From an uncultured Lachnospiraceae bacterium (GTDB taxonomy: Bacteria; Bacillota; Clostridia; Lachnospirales; Lachnospiraceae), in NCBI GenBank assembly GCA_910587105.1, contig CAJUMB010000091.1, positions 1 to 7,702 of the forward strand: a stretch of 7,702 nt of DNA, given 5' to 3'. The position numbers and the translations under genes are program-made. The notes beneath the pieces are model-generated. The model had not been told where the DNA came from, made no database searches, and worked only from the letters and a program-made list of their open reading frames with translations. Of this stretch, positions 1 through 5,000 are shown in pieces (positions within the stretch are counted from its first letter, which is position 1; each line of letters begins with the position of its first letter).

Positions 1-54
1 TCCCACCAAGTGTGACGCACATCTGACAAAAAGCATTTTTAAGACACGCTCTAG
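1..54 (-). repeat. Terminal part of a dispersed palindromic repeat (left-edge copy, cut by window)
   Basis: The reverse complement of this stretch begins CTAGAGCGTGTCTTAAAAAT. It matches the start of the repeat at the right edge (from 7603) at 17 of the first 20 positions and, by my count, about 33 of 54 positions without gaps, with many differences being transitions. The piece holds the tip of the element (CTAG at 51-54) and runs off the window. It ends 18 bases beyond the stop codon of the deacetylase-like gene, so it may also act as that gene's 3' boundary. I recognise the general form as a short, non-coding, inverted-repeat-ended element common in Lachnospiraceae intergenic regions; that is memory, not a search result. 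Confidence 0.6.
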
Positions 55-72
55 TGTGATTGTGTGGCGGGA

Positions 73-1521
73 TCAGCCCATGGGGGGGACTGGGGTGGGG
101 CGGGCGGGATCAAATACAGACGCCGCGTCGAAAAGGTCGGCCAGCAGTTCCGGGTGGTAATACATCCGATAGCCGTCCAGGTTTCTGCGGCCCATGCGCA
201 GATAGTTATCATGGAACTGAACCCAGTACTGGCTGGAATCTACGTTACAGTAGTAGTCAAATCCCTGGCTTTTAAGGTAGTCGAATTTATCTCCGGAGTA
301 ATCCTCAGCCCCGCAGATGTCTGAGCCAAAAGCGAAGATGATCGTATCGGTGCCGCCTATAATGGGGGATACATAGGAAAGCCATTTCTGGGTATCGGTC
401 TGCAGATGTTCCAGTGAACACTGGCCCACGTTGATGTGTCCCCATGTATGGCTGGCGAATTCCCAGCCGTCTTCCCGCATAGCTTGTGCAACTTCTGTGG
501 CCTGTGCCACCTGCTCATCATAATCAAAGTCCGGGTTTTCATCCAGATATTTGATCTGATTTTCATCCAGGTCTTCACGGGTCTGATAAGCAATATCTGT
601 ATAGTAGCCCAGCACGCCATTGTATCCGGTCAGGGCCAGAATCCCTTTGGCACCCCGATAGGAAAAATCAGGATGTTTCTCCACAAATCGGTCAATGAGG
701 GGGACCATATCGTAATCGCCGATAACTACTTTTCCGTCGGCCTGGACATATTCATTTTTAATATCGCCATTTTCATCGATAATCAACTTACGGGCACAGC
801 CATCACCATCCATGTAATGATAATAACTGACATCATCCTGAGAGAGGACAAAAGGCTGCTTTCCAGGAGGAAGCAGAATCTCCCCTTTCTGCATGGTACG
901 GTTTCCGGCTTCATCGGTAACCACCGTCGCCATATCCTTCAGGCTGACCAGAACAAATCCTTTTTCATACATGATTTGGGTAATCTTATTGAATTCATCC
1001 ACAGTGGTCATAACCTGGTTGTAACCGCCTTCTTTTGAATCCCCATCGAAAGCTCTGGCAGGGTCTGCAATCAATGTATGATAGAATACATGTGTGACCT
1101 CCTCAATTGGCCAGGATATGCAAGATTCTTTGGTGCTCTGGTACTGCGCTGCCCTCTGCTGCATCTCTGTATCAGAGGAATAGTCTGACTGTTCCTGCAG
1201 AAGAGAGATGGCCGCGTCATAATCGTACATGGCGGCCAGTGTGTCCGCCTGATCCAGTATGCTGGAAGCTTTCACCTGCTGCTGGCTTTCTGTCTGTGGG
1301 ACATGTACTGCTGCTGCTTTCTGCCTGGAGCTTCGTTTAACACTGTCCTTTGTTGCGGTCATGTATATGCCGGTGGCTGCGGCTGTTGTCACAGCTGTGA
1401 TCAGTATGCCTGCAATAATGCGCAGATTTCTCCGCACCTGCGCCTCCCGGCGTTCCCGCTGGATGACTAAGGCACGCCTTCTCCTCTCGTCATAACTGAG
1501 AAGCTGCTCATTTTGTTCCAT
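73..1521 (-). CDS. Membrane-anchored polysaccharide deacetylase-fold (CE4/NodB-like) protein
   Basis: A 482-residue protein. Residues 1-33 are highly charged and cytoplasmic, 34-53 form one membrane helix, and the rest is predicted extracytoplasmic. Residues about 85-130 look helical or TPR-like. The CE4-like domain starts near 145 (VFYHTLIAD). Motif 1 is SQDD (227-230) in place of the usual TFDDG, motif 2 is HTWGH (358-362), and FAFGS (396-400) takes the place of the common FAYPYG-type motif. D230, H358 and H362 would be the metal ligands and D229 the base. About 127 residues separate motifs 1 and 2, far more than in short NodB proteins. The likely role is N-deacetylation of a cell-wall or surface glycan, but substrate and activity are unproven. 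The C-terminus is a proline-rich tail (PTPVPPMG). The start at 1521 is set by AAGGAGA at 1531-1537, ten bases upstream. It has its own promoter and is divergent from the gene at 1720. Confidence 0.85.
   Translation of the reverse strand: MEQNEQLLSYDERRRRALVIQRERREAQVRRNLRIIAGILITAVTTAAATGIYMTATKDSVKRSSRQKAAAVHVPQTESQQQVKASSILDQADTLAAMYDYDAAISLLQEQSDYSSDTEMQQRAAQYQSTKESCISWPIEEVTHVFYHTLIADPARAFDGDSKEGGYNQVMTTVDEFNKITQIMYEKGFVLVSLKDMATVVTDEAGNRTMQKGEILLPPGKQPFVLSQDDVSYYHYMDGDGCARKLIIDENGDIKNEYVQADGKVVIGDYDMVPLIDRFVEKHPDFSYRGAKGILALTGYNGVLGYYTDIAYQTREDLDENQIKYLDENPDFDYDEQVAQATEVAQAMREDGWEFASHTWGHINVGQCSLEHLQTDTQKWLSYVSPIIGGTDTIIFAFGSDICGAEDYSGDKFDYLKSQGFDYYCNVDSSQYWVQFHDNYLRMGRRNLDGYRMYYHPELLADLFDAASVFDPARPTPVPPMG
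82..108 (+). other. G-quadruplex-type G-run cluster at the 3' end of the deacetylase-like gene
   Basis: The plus strand carries G7, G4, G4, G3 and G3 runs separated by loops of 3, 1, 1 and 1 bases, which meets the usual G3+N1-7 quadruplex pattern. The gene here is on the minus strand, so the G-rich strand is the template and the mRNA is C-rich, encoding the proline-rich tail. Folding has not been tested. The G7 run is also a possible slippage tract, but a shift there would alter only the last few residues. Confidence 0.55.
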
Positions 1522-1537
1522 CCGCGTAAATCTCCTT

Positions 1538-1582
1538 TTATCCTTTGTTCATCGTATGCAGCAAAGTGTATCTTTCATTCAT
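1538..1582 (-). other. Possible 14-codon leader ORF before the deacetylase-like gene
   Basis: In the 5' leader there is an ATG-started frame reading MNERYTLLHTMNKG. Its TAA (1538-1540) directly abuts the AAGGAGA ribosome binding site of the main gene (1531-1537). Terminating ribosomes would sit on the downstream start site, which would suit translational coupling. The leader ORF has no convincing ribosome binding site of its own, so it may be chance. Confidence 0.2.
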
Positions 1583-1621
1583 GCCATCTTTATAAACCCG
1601 CTTCAGAAGGCATCTGTTTTC

Positions 1622-1649
1622 ATTATATCATAGATTCGAACTTTTTCAA
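1622..1649 (-). promoter_or_regulatory. Sigma-A-type promoter for the deacetylase-like gene
   Basis: On the minus strand, TTGAAA (1644-1649) is followed after 16 bases by a perfect TATAAT (1622-1627) preceded by TGA, an extended -10. The transcript would start near 1615, giving a leader of about 94 nt before the ATG at 1521. Confidence 0.65.
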
Positions 1650-1657
1650 CTTTCTAT

Positions 1658-1686
1658 TTGCGTTTTATGGAAAAGAATGCTAGAAT
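1658..1686 (+). promoter_or_regulatory. Sigma-A-type promoter for the small membrane protein gene
   Basis: TTGCGT (1658-1663), a 17-base spacer, then TAGAAT (1681-1686) preceded by TGC, an extended -10. The transcript would start near 1693, just upstream of the GAGGAGG ribosome binding site at 1707-1713. Its -35 box lies 8 bp from that of the divergent promoter. Confidence 0.6.
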
Positions 1687-1719
1687 AAAGTAGAAACGCA
1701 AAAAGCGAGGAGGAGAGAG

Positions 1720-2157
1720 ATGAAACTTTGGATGGTGCTGCTGATTATTGTGATTATACTTGCAGTTGTTCTGGCTGTTCTATATTTTCTGGGAAAGAAG
1801 GCTCAGAAGAAACAAGAGGCACAGCAGGCACAGATTGAGGCGTCCAAGCAGACCGTTTCCATGCTGGTTATTGATAAGAAACGAATGCCCTTGAAGGAAG
1901 CCGGACTGCCCCAGATGGTCATAGACCAGACACCGAAGATGATGAGGCGGATGAAGCTTCCGGTGGTAAAGGCTAAAGTGGGGCCAAAGATTATGACATT
2001 GATCAGTGATGAGAAAATTTTTGAGTTGATTCCGGTGAAGAAAGAAGTGAAAGCCCAGGTCAGCGGGATTTATATCGTTGGCGTGAAAGGGGTGCGCGGT
2101 GCACTGGAGACACCGGTGAAGAAAAAGGGCTTTTTCGCCCGTATGAGAAAATCATAA
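1720..2157 (+). CDS. Small basic single-pass membrane protein, function unknown
   Basis: A 145-residue protein. Residues 3-24 are a strong N-terminal membrane helix of Ile, Leu and Val, followed by a Lys/Gln/Ala-rich, probably coiled stretch (25-44). The soluble C-terminal domain (about 46-145) is very rich in Lys and Arg, with a KVGPK motif, alternating beta-type segments (for example SGIYIVGVKGVRG) and a KKKGFFARMRK tail. The basic domain probably stays in the cytoplasm by the positive-inside rule, perhaps near membrane phospholipid or nucleic acid; that is inference. GAGGAGG at 1707-1713 lies 6 bases before the ATG and fixes the start. It is monocistronic, with its own promoter and a hairpin terminator right after the stop. 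It looks like conserved hypothetical proteins of clostridia, but I can assign no function. Confidence 0.85.
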   Translation: MKLWMVLLIIVIILAVVLAVLYFLGKKAQKKQEAQQAQIEASKQTVSMLVIDKKRMPLKEAGLPQMVIDQTPKMMRRMKLPVVKAKVGPKIMTLISDEKIFELIPVKKEVKAQVSGIYIVGVKGVRGALETPVKKKGFFARMRKS

Positions 2158-2200
2158 AAAGAGCATTCCGGCCATGGAGTTACGGCTGGAATGCTCTTTT
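2157..2200. terminator. Bidirectional intrinsic terminator between convergent genes
   Basis: The arms 2157-2173 and 2184-2200 pair over 17 bp with one G-U wobble, around a 10-base loop. On the plus strand the 3' arm ends in CTTTT, just after the stop of the small membrane protein gene. On the minus strand it ends in CTCTTTTTA, five bases beyond the stop of the FTR-like gene at 2205. It should serve both convergent units. Confidence 0.85.
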
Positions 2201-2204
2201 GGCA

Positions 2205-2402
2205 TTATTTATTTTTATAGTACAGCATACAATGGCAGTATCCTTCAAACTCTGGGTCCTTAATCTGTTCGCGGAACTCTTTGCACATGCATTTATTTTC
2301 TTCGGTGCGTTCCAGACGGCAGGGACAGTACCCTCCTGTCTTTTCCAGTCCGTCCCGGATGGTCTGCACCACATTTTCGTCAGGATTCAGCGTTATTTTC
2401 AT
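2205..2402 (-). CDS. Ferredoxin-thioredoxin reductase catalytic-chain-like small [4Fe-4S] protein
   Basis: A 65-residue protein with three CxC pairs: C26-P-C28, C38-M-C40 and C56-H-C58. The set CPC...CxC...CHC is the hallmark of the catalytic (beta) chain of ferredoxin:thioredoxin reductase, which uses a [4Fe-4S] cluster and an adjacent disulfide to reduce thioredoxin-type disulfides. By analogy C28 and C58 would form the redox disulfide and C26, C38, C40 and C56 would bind the cluster. The spacing differs from the plant and cyanobacterial enzyme (9 and 15 residues between pairs rather than 16 and 8), and the protein is about half as long. No variable-chain gene is nearby. It starts 3 bases after the thioredoxin stop, with GAGGT at 2410-2414 as ribosome binding site, and is last in its unit. 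The pairing with thioredoxin supports the role; the electron donor is unknown. Confidence 0.8.
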   Translation of the reverse strand: MKITLNPDENVVQTIRDGLEKTGGYCPCRLERTEENKCMCKEFREQIKDPEFEGYCHCMLYYKNK

Positions 2403-2405
2403 TCT

Positions 2406-2717
2406 TTATACCTCATCAATGAATTGCTCCAGGGCTTCTTTGGAGAGAAAGCCGCTGACGCGTTTTACATTTTCTCCGTTTCTAAATAACAGGAGTGTGG
2501 GCACTGCAGTAATGGAAAACCTTTGTGCCAGTGCGGGTTCCTGGTCCACATCAATTTTTACAGCGAGAAAATCATCCCGGCTGTTTTCCAGTTCTTCAAT
2601 CACAGGTGCCAGCATCTGGCAGGGACCGCACCAGACGGCATAGAAATCAACCAGAACCGGTTTCGTGGACTTTATTACCTGTTCTTCAAAAGTTTCAGCT
2701 GTAATATGTATACTCAT
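2406..2717 (-). CDS. trx: Thioredoxin
   Basis: A 103-residue, full-length thioredoxin. The active site WCGPC is at 29-33 after the FYAVW strand, the conserved buried-strand motif KIDVDQE at 54-60, and the cis-proline loop AVPT at 71-74 (P73) before the LLLFRNGE hairpin. It reduces cytoplasmic protein disulfides. The ribosome binding site AAGGAGG (2728-2734) overlaps the TAA of the upstream DUF1934 gene and lies 10 bases from the ATG, implying co-transcription and probable coupling. The next gene, 3 bases downstream, is an FTR-catalytic-chain-like protein, so this thioredoxin may be reduced from ferredoxin rather than, or as well as, by an NADPH flavoenzyme. Confidence 0.97.
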   Translation of the reverse strand: MSIHITAETFEEQVIKSTKPVLVDFYAVWCGPCQMLAPVIEELENSRDDFLAVKIDVDQEPALAQRFSITAVPTLLLFRNGENVKRVSGFLSKEALEQFIDEV

Positions 2718-2732
2718 AATATGTCTGCCTCC

Positions 2733-3185
2733 TTAATTTGTCAGGGAAAAATCGGGTGAGGATTTGGGCTGTACGTTCATCTGAATGTAACAGTCAGCAA
2801 AAGGCTCTTCGTTTAATTCAAGGGAGTAATCCACATGAATGTCAATCTTTTCATCGGTTTCCTCACATTGGACATTAGTAGCGGTAATTCCCATCTGTAT
2901 ACTGCCGAAAGGAGTCTGGTAAAAGGTTATATTTTTTTTCTGAGGATTGAAAACCATATGTACGTTAGTGACTCCTTTTTTCCGGACTTCCACAGAGTCT
3001 TTGCTGAATTTTATCAGATTGACAGTGTTTCCTGAAAATCCTTCATATGCTTCGCTGTAGCGGATAAAATGTTTTCCGTCCCGGAAGAAATATTCTCCCA
3101 CGGTGACCATTTCAATGGGGCCGGAACATTGTTCGTCACCCATCAGCTGCAGTCCAGTGACACTCACTAATACATCTTTTGTCAT
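2733..3185 (-). CDS. DUF1934 (YwiB-like, calycin-fold) protein
   Basis: A 150-residue cytoplasmic protein with no signal peptide or membrane segment. It is made almost wholly of beta-type strands, starting MTKDVLVSVTGLQ and including the family-like segments EYFFRDGKHFIRYSE (about 27-41) and a late FGSIQMGI (94-101) to HVDYSLELN strand pair. Length, strand pattern and position next to murI fit the DUF1934/YwiB family, a lipocalin-like barrel of unknown function. The ribosome binding site GAAAGGA (3194-3200) lies 8 bases before the ATG, and the gap to the murI stop is 14 bases, so it is in the murI unit. The thioredoxin ribosome binding site overlaps its stop. No substrate or ligand can be assigned. 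Confidence 0.8.
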   Translation of the reverse strand: MTKDVLVSVTGLQLMGDEQCSGPIEMVTVGEYFFRDGKHFIRYSEAYEGFSGNTVNLIKFSKDSVEVRKKGVTNVHMVFNPQKKNITFYQTPFGSIQMGITATNVQCEETDEKIDIHVDYSLELNEEPFADCYIQMNVQPKSSPDFSLTN

Positions 3186-3199
3186 CGGTTGATTCCTTT

Positions 3200-4024
3200 C
3201 TAATAATTTTCAATATCAATTTTCTGAGTCATCTCTACATCGTAAGGAAGGATGCTGTTGGCAAAAACTTTGAATTTATCAGCCAGGTCGCTGACGAAGA
3301 AACGATAAGGAAATTCTTTTTTATCTGTTCCGGGATTTGTCAAGTTCCTGGCCGCCAGCAGCTGTTTTAACTCCAGTGCAGTCTCATAGGCGGGATTTAC
3401 CAGGGTCACAGCACTGCCCATGATCTCACCTACAATGGAGCGCAGCAATGGATAATGGGTACAGCCCAGTACCAGTGTATCCACCTGCTGTTCCTGCAGC
3501 CCTGCCAGATATCTCTCCAGCACCTGGCGGGTGACGGAGTCATGTATCCAGCGTTCTTCCACAAGCGGAACCAGAAGCGGGCAGGGTTTCTCGATCACGG
3601 TGATTTCCGGGTCAATGTCCTGGATATAATTTCGGTAAATGTGGCTCCCCGTGGTTCCCTCCGTGCCAATCACACCGATGCGCTTATTGGAAGTTACCTG
3701 GGCGGCCACCCTCGCGCCGGGCTTTACCACGCCGATCATGGGCAGGTTGTTTTCCCCAGCTACTTCATCCAGGGCGAAGGCACTGGCAGTATTGCATGCC
3801 ACCACGATTGCCTTCACATGCTGTGTCTGAAGAAAGCGGATAATCTGCCGCGAGAACATCAGGATGGTGTCCCTGGACTTGCTCCCATAGGGAAGCCGGG
3901 CCGTATCGCCAAAGTATACAATATGTTCGGCAGGGAGATTGCGCATAATTTCCCGGGCCACAGTCAGCCCGCCCACACCGGAGTCGAAGACACCGATGGG
4001 GGCTTCAGTCAAATCCATGTTCAT
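3200..4024 (-). CDS. murI: Glutamate racemase
   Basis: A 274-residue cytoplasmic enzyme that interconverts L- and D-glutamate without a cofactor, supplying D-glutamate for peptidoglycan. The hallmarks are in order: FDSGVGGLTV (13-22, D14), GDTARLPYGSKS (39-50), VVACNTASA (74-82, catalytic C77) and LGCTHYPLL (186-194, catalytic C188 with H190). Length is normal for the family and no key residue is missing. AAAGGGG (4036-4042) lies 11 bases before the ATG at 4024. A second in-frame ATG (4018) is possible but further from that site. It is preceded by the small membrane protein gene (44-base gap) and followed by the DUF1934 gene (14-base gap). Confidence 0.97.
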   Translation of the reverse strand: MNMDLTEAPIGVFDSGVGGLTVAREIMRNLPAEHIVYFGDTARLPYGSKSRDTILMFSRQIIRFLQTQHVKAIVVACNTASAFALDEVAGENNLPMIGVVKPGARVAAQVTSNKRIGVIGTEGTTGSHIYRNYIQDIDPEITVIEKPCPLLVPLVEERWIHDSVTRQVLERYLAGLQEQQVDTLVLGCTHYPLLRSIVGEIMGSAVTLVNPAYETALELKQLLAARNLTNPGTDKKEFPYRFFVSDLADKFKVFANSILPYDVEMTQKIDIENY

Positions 4025-4068
4025 ATTGATTGATTCCCCTTTCTATCAAGTTACATTCTATCATTCTT

Positions 4069-4287
4069 TTATTTTATGTGCAACCACCGAAAATCAATCT
4101 TTATAGGTACAGATTCTGTGCTGTCTGTGTTTTGGGAAAAACAGTACTGGGGGTACATGGTTCCCCACCAGGCGTATACGGGTGTTTTTATATAAGAAGG
4201 GGAATATACAGCTATGGTAATCAGCATCCCGGCCAGCAGGGGCAAAATCCATCTGGACGGCACAGAAGTTTTTTCTTGTCCAATCAT
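4069..4287 (-). CDS. Small single-helix membrane protein, function unknown
   Basis: A 72-residue protein with one membrane helix (about residues 9-25, WILPLLAGMLITIAVYS). An aromatic-rich segment with VYAWWGTMYPQYCF follows, then a polar tail ending FRWLHIK. The open frame extends to an ATG at 4299, but that start has no ribosome binding site, whereas GGAGG at 4293-4297 sits 5 bases before the in-frame ATG at 4287. I therefore choose 4287. It lies between gerC and murI, on their strand. Small membrane proteins (D subunits) occur in some Bacillus gerA-type operons, but this one has one clear helix and a candidate promoter separates it from gerC, so that role is only a guess. The sequence pattern and clean start site suggest a real gene. 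Confidence 0.65.
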   Translation of the reverse strand: MIGQEKTSVPSRWILPLLAGMLITIAVYSPSYIKTPVYAWWGTMYPQYCFSQNTDSTESVPIKIDFRWLHIK

Positions 4288-4292
4288 TTGGG

Positions 4293-4297
4293 CCTCC
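4293..4297 (-). promoter_or_regulatory. Ribosome binding site that decides the start of the small membrane protein
   Basis: GGAGG on the minus strand, 5 bases before the ATG at 4287. It lies inside the first codons of the longer reading from 4299, which has only an A-rich stretch upstream, so the shorter protein is favoured. Confidence 0.6.
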
Positions 4298-4307
4298 ATT
4301 TTTTGTT

Positions 4308-4336
4308 TTTGTATTATCTTATGATTAGAGCGTCAA
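4308..4336 (-). promoter_or_regulatory. Candidate sigma-A-type promoter for the small membrane protein-murI-DUF1934-trx-FTR-like unit
   Basis: On the minus strand TTGACG (4331-4336) is followed after 17 bases by TACAAA (4308-4313). The -35 matches consensus at 5 of 6 positions and the -10 at 4 of 6. Transcription would begin near 4301, leaving a leader of about 14 bases before the ATG at 4287. A GATAAT (4313-4318) overlaps but lacks a well-spaced -35. Confidence 0.4.
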
Positions 4337-4368
4337 AGGTTCATTTTCATGGGAGAGGCCTTTTGACG
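4331..4368. other. Imperfect hairpin after gerC (weak terminator or control element)
   Basis: CGTCAAAGG (4331-4339) pairs with CCTTTTGACG (4359-4368) over 9 bp with one bulged T, around a 19-base loop. It lies 11 bases beyond the gerC stop. On the minus strand the 3' side runs into CTCTAATC, which is not a proper U tract, so termination would be weak or factor-aided. The -35 of the candidate promoter for the next genes lies within one arm. Confidence 0.35.
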
Positions 4369-4379
4369 GGCTGATCATC

Positions 4380-5000
4380 TTATAAGTATGGCCCATCTTC
4401 TTTGAGTTTAATCAGTGGAAGGGAGGGAAGTCCTTCCTGTCCATACCAGCTGTTGTATACATGGCGCAGTGTAACGCCTGCTTTTTTCTGGTAATAAGGA
4501 CGGTTTTCGTAAATACCTACCAGATATTCACCGATGGTCTGGTTATCCTCACCCGTATAAGCCATTACCTTTTTTACGTCTGAGGCGCGGAACACATACA
4601 GGTCTTCTCCAACCAGAGGATTTCCTTTCAGATAATTAAACAGAGAGGCACACTGATTCTGGCGAATTAAGTTTTCACTGAGGATTAACACCTGCAGGTG
4701 GCTGATATCCAGATATTTTTCCTGGCTTTTATCATATTTACTGTCAATTTCCTGGAAATTTCGGCCGGACAGAGAGACCCCTGTGACATCTCTGCCTTCT
4801 TCTGGTTTGTCCTGCCCAGTGGCGCCAGGCAGGCTGGCCATGCCGTAAGACACCAGATACTGGCTGTTTTTATAGTCCACGGACATGACCAGCGGGTACA
4901 GCCTTTTCTCAGGGTCCACACCACTGCATCCGCACAGGACAGCAGCCAGGCAGACGGCCAGAATAAAAATTATGATATATTTTTTCTGTGCATGGGTCAT
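4380..5000 (-). CDS. gerC: Spore germination lipoprotein, GerAC/GerKC family, short form
   Basis: A 206-residue lipoprotein, third gene of a gerA-type germinant receptor operon. Residues 7-22 are the signal helix and LCGC (22-25) is a lipobox with lipidated C25. A GerC-type N-terminal domain follows, with the EKRLYPLVMSVDY opening strand, YLDISHLQVLILSENLI (96-112) and EDLYVFRASDVKKVMAY (132-148). GerAC proteins are normally about 370-400 residues with further C-terminal domains; this one stops after the first. Only 80 bases separate its stop from the next gene, too little for the missing part, so this is not a simple frameshift. Its ATG overlaps the gerB TGA (ATGA), which implies translational coupling, and AAAGGGGG-like bases at 5013-5020 may aid initiation. 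It should sit on the outer face of the spore inner membrane. Confidence 0.85.
   Translation of the reverse strand: MTHAQKKYIIIFILAVCLAAVLCGCSGVDPEKRLYPLVMSVDYKNSQYLVSYGMASLPGATGQDKPEEGRDVTGVSLSGRNFQEIDSKYDKSQEKYLDISHLQVLILSENLIRQNQCASLFNYLKGNPLVGEDLYVFRASDVKKVMAYTGEDNQTIGEYLVGIYENRPYYQKKAGVTLRHVYNSWYGQEGLPSLPLIKLKEDGPYL

Noticed and set aside
436..1038. 200-codon plus-strand open frame
   Set aside because: Wholly antisense to the deacetylase-like gene, no ribosome binding site, and composition of an off-frame reading.
1522..1621. Riboswitch in the leader of the deacetylase-like gene
   Set aside because: Only a 5-bp ATGCC/GGCAT pairing is visible; no known riboswitch core or terminator is present.
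3455..4033. 192-codon plus-strand open frame
   Set aside because: Antisense to murI, whose catalytic motifs are all intact on the minus strand.
4288..4299. Upstream ATG at 4299 as start of the small membrane protein
   Set aside because: No ribosome binding site precedes it, and the GGAGG lies inside these codons at the right distance for the ATG at 4287.
4300..4380. Frameshifted remainder of GerC
   Set aside because: Only about 80 bases are available and no frame there resembles the GerC C-terminal domains.
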